Positions 29,838-39,509 are shown, counted from the stretch's first letter. The stretch is 42,129 nt of DNA from Planctomycetaceae bacterium (GCA_947441435.1 CANETX010000003.1:1-42129), one strand, 5' to 3'. Numbers and translations: made by a program. The notes: generated by a model from the sequence alone, not told the origin.

Positions 29838-30668
29838 ATGAACACCACCCAATCACTCACATCTGTGGCCACCACCCTCGCAATCGCCTGCGCCGCCACG
29901 ACAGCGGACGGTCAGACCGCCGCCGTCCAGTGGCCCGTCGCCGACGGCGGCAACGGACATTGGTATGAACTGCGAGTTCGGCCAGCCGGGATCACTTGGA
30001 CCGAGGCCGAAGCCGAAACTCCGATTGGCAGTCACTTGGTGGCCGCCGAGACCGGTCCCGAGAAGGCGTTTGTCCTGCAGAACTTCACTCCTGCCAACTA
30101 CCCCACGGCATTTCACCCGCAGGGCGGACCTGGCTGTAGTGCGATGGGACCCTGGATTGGCGCCTATCAGCAACCCGACTCCCCGGAACCAAGCGGCGGA
30201 TGGCGGTGGGTCACTGGAGAACCCATGGATCCAACTGACACCTATTGCTGCAACAACGACTGTCAGGGCCCGGAGACCTATCTGCACCTCTACGAGTATT
30301 GCAGCTACCCGATGGGGTGGAATGACCTCCCCAATGACGGTGACCTCTGCGCCGCTGCCCCCTATGGATTCCTCGTCGAGTGGGAGGCCGACTGCAACTC
30401 CGACGGCATCGTCGACTACGGGCAGATCCTTACGGGCCAACTGATTGATGCGAACGCGAACGGCATCCCCGACACTTGCGAACGCATCCCCTGCCCCGGC
30501 GACATCTCCGGCAACGGTGCGGTTGACGGAGTCGATATCACGGTGCTGCTCGGCCTCTGGGGCACCGATGGCAGCGGCGGCGAGTTCTTCGCCGATGTCA
30601 CCAAACTTGGCATCGTGAACGGCGCCGACCTGACGGTGGTGCTCGGCGGCTGGGGCGCCTGCCCCTGA
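29838..30668 (+). CDS. Secreted C-type-lectin-like protein with dockerin-like tail
   Basis: GHWYELRVRPAGITWTEAEAETPIGSHLVAAETGPEKAFV...WIGAYQQ...GWRWVTGEPMD...WNDLPND; DCNSDGIVDYGQILTGQLIDANANGIPDTCE; GDISGNGAVDGVDITVLLGLWG. In-frame upstream start at 29601. Confidence 0.8.
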   Translation: MNTTQSLTSVATTLAIACAATTADGQTAAVQWPVADGGNGHWYELRVRPAGITWTEAEAETPIGSHLVAAETGPEKAFVLQNFTPANYPTAFHPQGGPGCSAMGPWIGAYQQPDSPEPSGGWRWVTGEPMDPTDTYCCNNDCQGPETYLHLYEYCSYPMGWNDLPNDGDLCAAAPYGFLVEWEADCNSDGIVDYGQILTGQLIDANANGIPDTCERIPCPGDISGNGAVDGVDITVLLGLWGTDGSGGEFFADVTKLGIVNGADLTVVLGGWGACP

Positions 30669-30718
30669 CCGATCTACAACCGCGTCTTGCGCACTCCGTA
30701 GCGAAGCGCGCTCAGCGA

Positions 30719-30778
30719 CCCCCCGGTTACGGGCAATTCGATCCCGCTAGAGGGCGCTATCTGCCCGTAACCGTGGGG
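30719..30778. repeat. Interspersed palindrome family 1, copy 2
   Basis: ccccccggttacgggca-N26-tgcccgtaaccgtgggg, just after the lectin-like gene stop. Confidence 0.9.
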
Positions 30779-30808
30779 TAGCTGCCGCCGGGGAGAACCA
30801 GCTACGGG

Positions 30809-31786
30809 TCACCGCCCTTGGACGTGCTTGCGCGCCTTCTCGGCCGCCTTGGTCCCGGGATACGCGCGCGCGACTTCCTTCAGCGCGGCGATCGCCGCAT
30901 CGCGCTTGCCCTGCAAGGCGAGCTCCTTCGCCGCCCGGTAGAGGGACGCCGCGCGCGCCTCACGATCAACGCTCGGCAGCGAATCCGGATCGTCCTCGAC
31001 GTCGATGTCCGCCGGCGCACCAATCTCCAACGGAACCGGCGGCGGTTCGTGATCCTGCGGTGCAGGCGTCACGCTCTTCGGCCTCCACACCGGTGGCGCG
31101 ATCGGCGCCTTCCTGCGAGCTGAACTTGATGGCTCCCCCCCGCCGCTCCCGCCACCACCGCTGCCGGCGCCACCACCGCCGCCCCCACCACGCGCACCAG
31201 CCGCGCTCCTGCGCATCAACTCCCGGACGACCTCATACACGCGCTCCGCCTGCTTGGCATCAACGTCGATGCTCTCGATCACCGACCGCTTGAACTGGAT
31301 GCTGTACGCGGCGCCCGCGATCTCCGCCACCTGGATCGTCAGGAGGCGATTGAGGAAGTAGTAGAGGAGCGCCACTGCGGCCGCAAGGAGCGCTCCCGCT
31401 ACGAATCCCATGAACATGTCACCGATTCCCGGCAGCGATAGCGCATCCGAGCCGACGCCGCTGAACATCGCCGTGAGGCATCCGCTCGATGGCATCAGCA
31501 TCAGGATGAAGATGATCGCCGCGGACTTCCACGGCTTGAAGTACCCCCACGACACCGACGACACGCAGTCGTACGCAATGAACACGAGGTTCGATCCACT
31601 GAGCGAGGTGGAGCGAAAGGTGATCCCCTCGTGCGTGGCATTGAACGAAGTCGTGGGGTCGATCCCACACAACGCCAGCAGCCACGCGATCAGCCCGCTC
31701 TGCCGCCCCGCGATGTCGACGAACCCCTCGTCATCCCCTGTCTCGAGGTCCGAGATCCGCCAGCGCTTCAGGACGAGTTTGGCCAT
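30809..31786 (-). CDS. Hypothetical membrane protein with TPR-like C-terminus
   Basis: MAKLVLKRWRISDLETGDDEGFVDIAGRQSGLIAWLLALCGIDPTTSF...; C-terminal LYRAAKELALQGKRDAAIAALKEVARAYPGTKAAEKARK. Confidence 0.65.
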   Translation of the reverse strand: MAKLVLKRWRISDLETGDDEGFVDIAGRQSGLIAWLLALCGIDPTTSFNATHEGITFRSTSLSGSNLVFIAYDCVSSVSWGYFKPWKSAAIIFILMLMPSSGCLTAMFSGVGSDALSLPGIGDMFMGFVAGALLAAAVALLYYFLNRLLTIQVAEIAGAAYSIQFKRSVIESIDVDAKQAERVYEVVRELMRRSAAGARGGGGGGGAGSGGGGSGGGEPSSSARRKAPIAPPVWRPKSVTPAPQDHEPPPVPLEIGAPADIDVEDDPDSLPSVDREARAASLYRAAKELALQGKRDAAIAALKEVARAYPGTKAAEKARKHVQGR

Positions 31787-31864
31787 GGGTGCGGGGCGCT
31801 CGCGGCGGCGCAACGATACCGCTCCGCAAAGCCGCGCACTCAGCTCGCTCGCGTGGCGCGCTCC

Positions 31865-31915
31865 CGTTCTTTGGAAGGATTGTGCCCTAGCAGGGCGCGA
31901 TTCGTCCAAAGAACG
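31865..31915. repeat. Interspersed palindrome family 2, copy B
   Basis: cgttctttgga-aggattgt-gccct-agc-agggc-gcgattcg-tccaaagaacg. Confidence 0.9.
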
Positions 31916-31964
31916 AGGGGATCGAACTTGCGCGCGGCAAACCTAGCGCTATTTTGCTCTCACG

Positions 31965-34382
31965 ATGAGTCTCTGTTCAATCATCGGGGCGCGCGTCCTG
32001 CGGGCACTGGCGCTCTTTCTGTCGGCCGCGGCACTCCAAAGCTGCGCACAAGACCAGTCCGCAACGGTTGGCCAAGACTCACTGCGCGCACCCGCGACGC
32101 GAGACGCGGAAGGCCGCCCTCTCGCGCTCATCGCGTGCGAGAATCCTCGAACCAAGAAGACCGGCTACGGCCCGCCCCCCTACGGGTACTGGCGAATCGT
32201 CGGCGGCACGGTCCCCGACGCGGCGCTCCCTCTCGGCGCGCCGATGGACATCCCCGGGCTGATGCACTGGACCTTCCTCGGCCCACGCCCCATCACGAGC
32301 GAGTACTGGTCGGGCGAAGGGAACGCGGGCGGACGCGTCCCGTCAATCGCATGCCACCCGACCAACTCGGCCATCGCCTATGCGGCGAGTGCTTCGGGCG
32401 GAATCTGGAAGACCATCGACTCGGGGGTGACATGGACGCCCATGTCGGACCACATTCCCAATCTCAATCACGGCGCGGTCGCGCTCGACCCGAACTTCCC
32501 GGACACCGTGTACGCCGGCACAGGCGAGTACACCACTGGATCCGCCGGCGACGGCCTCTACCGGTCACTCGACGCGGGGCAGACATGGACGAAACTCGCG
32601 AGCGCCGCGACTCTCGGCAGCAGTTGCAGCGGCCTCGCCGTCGTGTCCGGCACATCGGCGACGACGCCTGCCAGCCTGCACTGGGTTGGCGGTTCCGGCT
32701 ATCGCAAGAGCCTGACTGGCGGCGCCAGCTGGCTGAACGGAGCCCTCACGGGCGGTGCCTCAAGTATGGCGATCGACCCGATCAATCCGCAGAATGTGTA
32801 TGTCGCCATGCATGGGCTCGGCATCCGGAAGTCGGTCAATGGCGGACTGTCGTTCACTCCGCTGACGACCGGGCTCCCGACCAGCGGAATGCATCGCATC
32901 GTCCTCGCGATCTCGCGGTCGAACCCATCGGTCCTCTACGCGGCATTCGTCAATGGCTCCGGCGGCCTCCTCGGGTTCTACACGACGACAAACGGCGGCG
33001 CGCAGTGGACGCAGCTCGCACAGACGCCGAACTTCCCGACGCCACAGGGGTGGTATGACCTGTCGGTCGGCGTTCATCCGAGCAATGCAAACCATGTGTA
33101 CTGCGGCGGCGTTTCGCCGATCTACCAAACCGCAGGCGTCATCGAGTCATCCAATGCAGGCGCCACCTGGACGGAAATCTCCGCGATAGGCGGACAGATC
33201 CACCCCGATCAGCACTGCATCGCTTTCGCGGCAGATGGCACGCCGTGGTTCGGCTGCGATGGCGGGGTGTGGCGGCGCGTCGGGAACAATTGGATCAACT
33301 GCAACGCGACGCTCGGTGCGATCCAGAACTACTCCATCGCGCAACATCCCACGGATCCCAATCGGTTCATGGTCGGCACACAGGACAACGGGTCCGCAGG
33401 CACGGCGACCGGCGCGATTGCATGGCCCCAACTTGCCGGGGGCGATGGTGGATATGGCAGCTACAAGGCCGACAGCTACACGACCCTTTTCACGACCTAC
33501 ACCTACCTCACAATCTTCCGGTTCGTGAACTCCGTTCGGACCACCATCACTGGGCCATGGGCCGATGACCTTCGCGAGTGGATCGCGCCGCTGGTCTCCG
33601 ACCCCAATGCGGCGAACACACTGTGGGGCGGCACCAATCGACTCTGGCGCACGACGAACGCCTCCGGGACTCCGGCGTGGGCGGCCATCAGCCCTACGAC
33701 GGTCGCCAATGGAGGCACGATCACCGCGATCGCCGGTGTGAGACTGGTTCCCGGGACGATTTGGGTCGGAAACTCCGAGGGAGGCGTGTGGCGCACGACG
33801 GACTCAGGCACCAACTGGACTCAGGTCCGTGCGAACGACGGCTACCGGGTGACGGCGATTTCCACGAAGCCGTCGACGCAGGGCACGGCGTATCTCTCCG
33901 CGGAACGGTCGAGCGGCACTCGCGTCGCGAAGACCACCAACGCATCGACCTGGACCGACATGACCGGCACCCTTCCCGCTGGCGTGACAGCCCAGGCCCT
34001 CGCCATCGATTGGGGACGCCCGGTACCCACGATCTACCTCGGAAGCCAAGCGGGGATCTACGCCAGCACGACTGGCGGGAGTTCGTGGGTGCGCGATGGC
34101 GATGAGTTCCCGAATGTCAACATCGGCCAATTGGAGATCGACCCGGTTCGGAGAACTGTGATCGTCGGGACCTATGGTCGCGGCGCATGGCGCACAGCGA
34201 TGCCACCTGCCGCCGACATCAACGCCGATGGACTCGTCGATGCAAACGACCTGACGATGATCTTCGCCGCGTGGGGCTCATGCGGAGCATCGCAGCCCTG
34301 CCCTGCCGACACTGACATGAACGGTGTTGTCGATGCGCTCGACCTGGCCGCTGTGCTGTCGGCGTTTCCCGTCCAACCCTGA
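31965..34382 (+). CDS. Sialidase/BNR (VPS10-like) repeat secreted protein with dockerin-like tail
   Basis: Repeated SGGIWKTIDSGVTWTPMSD, LYRSLDAGQTWTKLAS, GVWRTTDSGTNWTQVRAND; C-terminus DINADGLVDANDLTMIFAAWGSCGASQPCPADTDMNGVVDALDLAAVLSAF. Confidence 0.88.
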   Translation: MSLCSIIGARVLRALALFLSAAALQSCAQDQSATVGQDSLRAPATRDAEGRPLALIACENPRTKKTGYGPPPYGYWRIVGGTVPDAALPLGAPMDIPGLMHWTFLGPRPITSEYWSGEGNAGGRVPSIACHPTNSAIAYAASASGGIWKTIDSGVTWTPMSDHIPNLNHGAVALDPNFPDTVYAGTGEYTTGSAGDGLYRSLDAGQTWTKLASAATLGSSCSGLAVVSGTSATTPASLHWVGGSGYRKSLTGGASWLNGALTGGASSMAIDPINPQNVYVAMHGLGIRKSVNGGLSFTPLTTGLPTSGMHRIVLAISRSNPSVLYAAFVNGSGGLLGFYTTTNGGAQWTQLAQTPNFPTPQGWYDLSVGVHPSNANHVYCGGVSPIYQTAGVIESSNAGATWTEISAIGGQIHPDQHCIAFAADGTPWFGCDGGVWRRVGNNWINCNATLGAIQNYSIAQHPTDPNRFMVGTQDNGSAGTATGAIAWPQLAGGDGGYGSYKADSYTTLFTTYTYLTIFRFVNSVRTTITGPWADDLREWIAPLVSDPNAANTLWGGTNRLWRTTNASGTPAWAAISPTTVANGGTITAIAGVRLVPGTIWVGNSEGGVWRTTDSGTNWTQVRANDGYRVTAISTKPSTQGTAYLSAERSSGTRVAKTTNASTWTDMTGTLPAGVTAQALAIDWGRPVPTIYLGSQAGIYASTTGGSSWVRDGDEFPNVNIGQLEIDPVRRTVIVGTYGRGAWRTAMPPAADINADGLVDANDLTMIFAAWGSCGASQPCPADTDMNGVVDALDLAAVLSAFPVQP

Positions 34383-34411
34383 GCCAACGAACGCCGCGCG
34401 CCGCCTCCTCG

Positions 34412-34459
34412 AACTTTGACCAAAAAGCGCCCAAGTCGGGCTCTTTTTTGGTCAAAGTT
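34412..34459. terminator. Long two-tier palindrome between convergent genes (bidirectional terminator candidate)
   Basis: aactttgaccaaaaa-gcgcccaagtcgggctc-ttttttggtcaaagtt. Confidence 0.75.
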
Positions 34460-34471
34460 GGGGGAGACTCG

Positions 34472-35494
34472 CTACGGCGCGGGGGGCGGCGCCCCAATCA
34501 CAAGATTGCGATAGGCCTTCGCCCACTCGACCGAGCCCTTGATGATCCCCGTCTCCTCGAGTTGCGTCGCGACTGACTCCCACCGTTTCGCGTCCATCCA
34601 GCCGAGCGCCACCGGTGCGCCGTTCGCGGTTTGGACATACGGGCCAAGCACCTTCGCAGCGTCGTTCATCGCCGCCTCGTTCATCGCCGGGTTCAGCGGC
34701 GCGATCACCTTGTTGAACCGCTCGGGCGTTGCGAAGTACGCCTTCCAACCCTCCTGCATCGCGGCCGCGAACTTGGTCAGTGGAACGATGTGCGAATCCA
34801 GAAACTCCCCGCGCGTCGCGTACACCGCGACATACGGGTCGTAGCCGCTCTCGGAGACATTGATGCACCTGACCGGAATGTTGTTGAGCTTCATCGTGAG
34901 CGGCTCGCTCGTCACGAAGATGCTCTGCGCGAGCATGGGATCGGCCATGAAACTCGTGACGCCGCCAGTCCCTGGGACAACCTTGACCCCCGCCGTCCCG
35001 TATTTTCGGTTCATGAGCTGCACCCACGGCAGTCCCGGCTCCGTCATCACCGTGAGTCCACTCGTCCACACATCCTTGAGTGTCCTCGCCGGGTTCGACT
35101 CGTGCACCATCACCGCTGTCGGATTCGTCTCCATCGTCGCGTAGATCGCGACGACGTCGCCACCCTGCGAGCGCAGGGTCAGAATCTGGTCGCAGCTCAA
35201 GACGGCAATGTCACAGGTGCCGCTCGCGACCATCTGTGCCCCCGGCACTCCCGGCGCGCCCGGAACGATGGTCACTTCAAGCCCCGCCTTCGCAAACAGA
35301 CCCAGTTCCTTCGCTGCGTACAGCCCGCCGAACTCCGGCTCGGGCATCCAATCGAGTTGCACGGAGAGTTTCAAGGGGGCCGCACTCGCTGCCCCCGCGC
35401 CAGCAGTCGGCTGATCCTTCGACTCGCCATCGCAACCTGTCAGCGCGCACGCGACCGCGGCGACCGACGCCCACATCAACGGTGAATTCTGCAT
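34472..35494 (-). CDS. ABC transporter substrate-binding lipoprotein, NMT1/THI5-SsuA-like
   Basis: MQNSPLMWASVAAVACALTGCDG lipobox; LDWMPEPEFGGLYAAKELGLFAKAGLEVTIVPG... Confidence 0.85.
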   Translation of the reverse strand: MQNSPLMWASVAAVACALTGCDGESKDQPTAGAGAASAAPLKLSVQLDWMPEPEFGGLYAAKELGLFAKAGLEVTIVPGAPGVPGAQMVASGTCDIAVLSCDQILTLRSQGGDVVAIYATMETNPTAVMVHESNPARTLKDVWTSGLTVMTEPGLPWVQLMNRKYGTAGVKVVPGTGGVTSFMADPMLAQSIFVTSEPLTMKLNNIPVRCINVSESGYDPYVAVYATRGEFLDSHIVPLTKFAAAMQEGWKAYFATPERFNKVIAPLNPAMNEAAMNDAAKVLGPYVQTANGAPVALGWMDAKRWESVATQLEETGIIKGSVEWAKAYRNLVIGAPPPAP

Positions 35495-35498
35495 GGAA

Positions 35499-36272
35499 TC
35501 ATCGTATCGACGGATGCCACGCGCGAAGGAGCAAGGCTCCGCCAACGCTCACGATCCCGAAGAGCGCAAGCCCGACGAGCGACGAGAGCGCGATCGCCGC
35601 GAACACGATGTCAGTGCGCGACTCGCGCATCGCACTCATCACGATCATGCCGATGGGCGCGCTCTCGCCCGCGTAGCCGGAGACGAACTCACCGACGATC
35701 GACCCGATCACGCTGAGTCCCGTCGCGATCCGCAAGCCGGTGACAATCCCCGGCACCGCTCCCGGAATCTCCAGCTTCCACCAGCGCTGGAACCGATTCG
35801 CGTGGTAAAGCGTGAACACTTCATGGAAGTGCGGATCGACTCCGCGCAGCCCATCGATGGTGTTGGCAAGGACGGGGAAGAGCGCCACCAGCGCTGCGGC
35901 CGCAGTCGCGGGAGGTGCGCCGTAGCCGAGCCAAATCACGAGGAGCGGAGCAACCGCCACCAGCGGCACCGTCTGCAGGAACGACGCGATCGGATACACG
36001 CCGCTCAAGAGCAGTCGGCTCGACGAGATCACGATTCCCGCGACGATCCCGACGACCGCCGCAATCGCGAGCCCGAGCGTCGCGGTGATTGCAGTCGCAA
36101 GGCACCCCGAGAAGAGCATGTCGGCCCGTTCCACGACGACGGAGGCAACCGCCAGCGGCGACGGCACGAGAAACGGCGGAAGCGCAAAGACTTTCACCGC
36201 CGCTCCCCATGCGACCACGATCAACGCCAGCACAACGATCGGCGGGACGATCTTGCCTGCCAGGCCGCGCAT
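35499..36272 (-). CDS. ABC transporter permease (SsuC/TauC/ThiX-like)
   Basis: MRGLAGKIVPPIVVLALIVVAWG...LQTVPLVAVAPLLVIWLGYG...EIPGAVPGIVTGLRIATGLSVIGSIVGEF. Confidence 0.88.
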   Translation of the reverse strand: MRGLAGKIVPPIVVLALIVVAWGAAVKVFALPPFLVPSPLAVASVVVERADMLFSGCLATAITATLGLAIAAVVGIVAGIVISSSRLLLSGVYPIASFLQTVPLVAVAPLLVIWLGYGAPPATAAAALVALFPVLANTIDGLRGVDPHFHEVFTLYHANRFQRWWKLEIPGAVPGIVTGLRIATGLSVIGSIVGEFVSGYAGESAPIGMIVMSAMRESRTDIVFAAIALSSLVGLALFGIVSVGGALLLRAWHPSIR

Positions 36273-37066
36273 CACAGTCCCCTCCGTGCAGCTGCATGCA
36301 GCGACTGCATGAGTCGCGAGAGCGTCACCGAGAATTCCTGTGAGTCGCGTACCGCCGACGCGCGGCTCCCGTGGGTGATTTCCAACGTCTCGATGACTCC
36401 GGCGGGCGACCCCGCAAGAATCGCCACGCGATCGGCGAGGAACGCCGCCTCTTCGATCGCATGGGTCACGAGGACAATCGTCATGTGCATCGCCTCGCGC
36501 ACATGGGTGATGTGGTCCTCGATCTCGACCCGCGTGACGATGTCGAGGGCCGAGCAAGGTTCGTCGAGCAGCAACACTTTCGGTTGCGCGACGAGCGCGC
36601 GCGCGAGTCCGACCCGCATCCTCATTCCGCCCGACAACTTTGCAGGCATCGTCTTCGCCGATCCGAGCAGGCCGACGAGGTCGAGCGCGTCGTAGGCACG
36701 CAAGCGCGCGTCGCGCTTGGGGACTCCGCGAATCTCCAAGGGCAGCGCGACATTGCGGAGCGCGTTCCTCCAGGGCAGCAGCCTCGGCTCCTGGAAGCAG
36801 ACGCCGATCTCGACTTCGGTGCGCGGCACCTCCTTGCCGTCGCGCTCGAACGACATTCGTCCGCCGGTTGGCGCTTCGAGTCCCGCGGCGATCCGCAGGA
36901 GCGTCGTCTTCCCGCATCCCGACGCGCCCATCAAGGCGACGCACTCACGCGGTGCCACTTTGAAGTCGATCCCCGCAACCCCCGCCACCGCCGAGAACAG
37001 TCGCGACACGCGGTCGAACCGCACTGTGACGGGCTCCGCACCGCCTCGCCGCATTGCGTCGGTCAT
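36272..37066 (-). CDS. ABC transporter ATP-binding protein (SsuB/TauB/ThiZ-like)
   Basis: Walker A GASGCGKTT, signature LSGGMRMRVGLARAL, Walker B VLLLDEPCSALD, VTHAIEEAAFLADRVAIL. Confidence 0.92.
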   Translation of the reverse strand: MTDAMRRGGAEPVTVRFDRVSRLFSAVAGVAGIDFKVAPRECVALMGASGCGKTTLLRIAAGLEAPTGGRMSFERDGKEVPRTEVEIGVCFQEPRLLPWRNALRNVALPLEIRGVPKRDARLRAYDALDLVGLLGSAKTMPAKLSGGMRMRVGLARALVAQPKVLLLDEPCSALDIVTRVEIEDHITHVREAMHMTIVLVTHAIEEAAFLADRVAILAGSPAGVIETLEITHGSRASAVRDSQEFSVTLSRLMQSLHAAARRGL

Positions 37067-37228
37067 GCGCGCGGGTTGTACGGCCGTTTGCGGGACGGGG
37101 CAACTCGGCCGGCGATGAGGCGACCTCAGCGCACGACCCGCCCCCTCGCCCCGCACCGGTTGCCCCCCTTCCCCATCCCAAGTAGAGTGGCCCCTCGCGC
37201 TTTGGGCGCGACCGCAGCAGTTTGTGTG

Positions 37229-37302
37229 CGGGGTGTAGCTCAGCTTGGTAGAGCGCTTCGTTCGGGACGAAGAGGCCGCAGGTTCAAATCCTGTCACCCC
37301 GA
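37229..37302 (+). tRNA. tRNA-Pro (CGG)
   Basis: cggggtg/caccccg acceptor, anticodon loop ttcggga flanked by cttcg/cgaag, T arm gcagg-ttcaaat-cctgt. Confidence 0.95.
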
Positions 37303-37303
37303 C

Positions 37304-37774
37304 TTGGATCACCGCCCCCCCTGCACCGATGCAGAGGTCATCGAGTTCCTTCGCGAGCGGTCCATTCCCTGCCCGCGCTGCAGCCATGATCTGCGCGACA
37401 GTCCCACAGCCAAGTGCCCCGAGTGCGGCGAACCGCTCGTGCTCAAGGTCGGCTCACCGAAGGCCCGCTTCGGTTGGCTCGTGCTCTCGATGGCACCGGG
37501 GTGCTTCTCGGGGGTGATGGCCTGCGTCGTCGCGATTCCGGTGGTCGCCACGATCGGACAGAGTGCCCCCCCGGGACAGGGGTGCCCATGGCCGATCGTT
37601 GCAGCGGACGCGTTCGGGTTTCTCAGTGCTGCGTCGCTGTGGCTGATGTACAAACATCGGCATCGCGTCATGTCATGGACCACCCGCCAACAGGCTGGCT
37701 TCATGGGGGTCGTGTGGGGGGTTCACTTCCTCATGCTCGCACTCGTCATTCTCTCGATGTTCCTCTGGTACTAG
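37304..37774 (+). CDS. Small zinc-ribbon membrane protein
   Basis: VIEFLRERSIPCPRCSHDLRDSPTAKCPECGEPLVL plus TM segments; TTG start immediately after tRNA-Pro. Confidence 0.6.
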   Translation: MDHRPPCTDAEVIEFLRERSIPCPRCSHDLRDSPTAKCPECGEPLVLKVGSPKARFGWLVLSMAPGCFSGVMACVVAIPVVATIGQSAPPGQGCPWPIVAADAFGFLSAASLWLMYKHRHRVMSWTTRQQAGFMGVVWGVHFLMLALVILSMFLWY

Positions 37775-37776
37775 CC

Positions 37777-38265
37777 ATGTCGCTCATCCGCCGCGCCACT
37801 CTCACTCCGTTTCTCTGGTTCAACGGCCAAGCCGAAGAGGCTGCGCACTTCTACTGCAGCATCTTTCCCGACTCGACCTTGGGGGGAACAACGCGATGGG
37901 GGAAGGGCGGCCGAGGTCCCGAAGGCATAGCGATCACCGTCGAGTTCACCCTCGGAGGGCAATCATTCACCGCGCTCAACGGTGGACCGCAGTACACCTT
38001 CACAGAAGCGATCTCCTTTTCCATTGCTTGCCAGACGCAAGCGGAGATCGACTACTACTGGGATCGCCTCACTTCGGCGGGCGGAACCCCGTCGCGCTGT
38101 GGATGGCTCAAGGACCGGTTCGGCCTCTCGTGGCAGGTGGTGCCCGCGAATCTCGGCGCGCTGATTAACGCCCCCAACAACACGGCGGCCGTGATGGCGG
38201 CACTCATGCCCATGTCCAAGATCGAACTCGCCCCGCTCGAAGCGGCCGCTCGCCGACTCACATGA
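37777..38265 (+). CDS. VOC superfamily/PhnB-like protein
   Basis: TPFLWFNGQAEEAAHFYCSIFPDSTLGGTTRWG...VEFTLGGQSFTALNGGPQYTFTEAISF...SWQVVP. Confidence 0.88.
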   Translation: MSLIRRATLTPFLWFNGQAEEAAHFYCSIFPDSTLGGTTRWGKGGRGPEGIAITVEFTLGGQSFTALNGGPQYTFTEAISFSIACQTQAEIDYYWDRLTSAGGTPSRCGWLKDRFGLSWQVVPANLGALINAPNNTAAVMAALMPMSKIELAPLEAAARRLT

Positions 38266-39509
38266 GTCACGTGGGGGCATCGCGGCCGACGTTGGGACTG
38301 CTCGCGCTCCGATGGACGATTCGCGCGCTGACCATCGCGTCGATCGGCCTCATGTGCCTCATGCTCACCGATGGTTGGCCGCCCAAGTCTGCGCGCGAGT
38401 GGGGGCCGATGATCCTATTCCCCGGCGGCGTCATGGTTGGGATGGTGCTTGGATGGTGGCGCGAGTTTCTGGGCGCACTCGTCACCGCTGCGAGCCTCGG
38501 CGGCTTCTATCTCGTCCTTCACTTCCTTGGCGGTAGGCCCCCCACCGGAGTGTGGTTTCTCGTCTTCGCGTCTCCGGGGCTTCTCTTCGCGCTCCCCGCT
38601 GCGTGGTCGGCGGCGTCGCGGAGCGATCCCCTTGTGCGAGGCACGCTCGTCGGACTCTTCGTCTCCGCAGCACTCGCACTCGGGAAACTCGTGGCTGGAA
38701 TCGCCGGACACTCGACAGCCCTCGTCGCTGATTCGGTCGAGTCGCTCGCCGACACGGTGGGTTCGATCATCGTCTGGCGAGGCATCTGAGTCGCCGGGCG
38801 GCCTCCCGATCGTGATCATCCGTACGGATACGGGAAAGCCGAAGCGGTCTCGGTCTTCTGCGTTGGATCGCTCCTCCTCCTCGCCTGCGTCATCATCGTG
38901 GTCGAGGCCGTCGAGCGAATGCTCACGCCACACACGCCGCCGGCGGCATGGACGCTCCTCGTGTTGGTCGCCGTCGTCCTCATCAAGGAGTGGTTGTTCC
39001 GCCGGATCACCGTGCAAGCCGACCTTCACGACTCTGATGCCGCGAGGGCCGACGCTTGGCACCATCGCTCAGATGCCATCACGAGTTTCGCTGCGTTTGT
39101 CGGAGTCACCGTCGCGATTTGTGGGCCGCCGCTGCTCGACTCCCCCCACCTCGTCCTCGCCGACGAGGCGGCAGCCATGGTCGCCAGCGGGATCATCCTT
39201 GTCACCGGCGTACGACTCATTCGGCGTTCGTTACGCGAATTGCTCGATGCGGCATCGCCAGACATAGCCGCGCAGGTTGCCCGAGTGGCCGGCGGTGTCC
39301 TTGGGGTTCGCCTGGTTGAGAGGGTTGAGGCCCGCAAGAGCGGCCCGAACTACTACGTCGACATGCACCTCCACGTCGACCCGGACCAGTCGGTGCGCGA
39401 CGCGCACTCCCTCGCCGGAAGGGTGCGTGCCGAGGTCTGTCGACAGCTCCCTCAGGTGCTCGACGTGCTCATCCACATCGAACCGGACGAGTCGGACCCG
39501 CTCGCCTGA
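38262..39509 (+). pseudogene. Cation diffusion facilitator (CDF) transporter with extra N-terminal membrane domain, interrupted by in-frame TGA at 38787-38789
   Basis: Same frame on both sides: ...GKLVAGIAGHSTALVADSVESLADTVGSIIVWRGI*VAGRPPDRDHPYGYGKAEAVSVFCVGSLLLLACVIIVVEAVERM...DAWHHRSDAITS... Confidence 0.85.

Noticed and set aside
35493-36695. 400-aa plus-strand ORF over the ABC permease/ATPase genes
   Set aside because: Antisense shadow of recognised ABC transporter genes.
37067-37228. Possible TPP riboswitch upstream of the NMT1/THI5-like ABC operon
   Set aside because: A gctgagg-like stretch exists on the minus strand but I could not identify the remaining conserved TPP elements; an Infernal search would decide.
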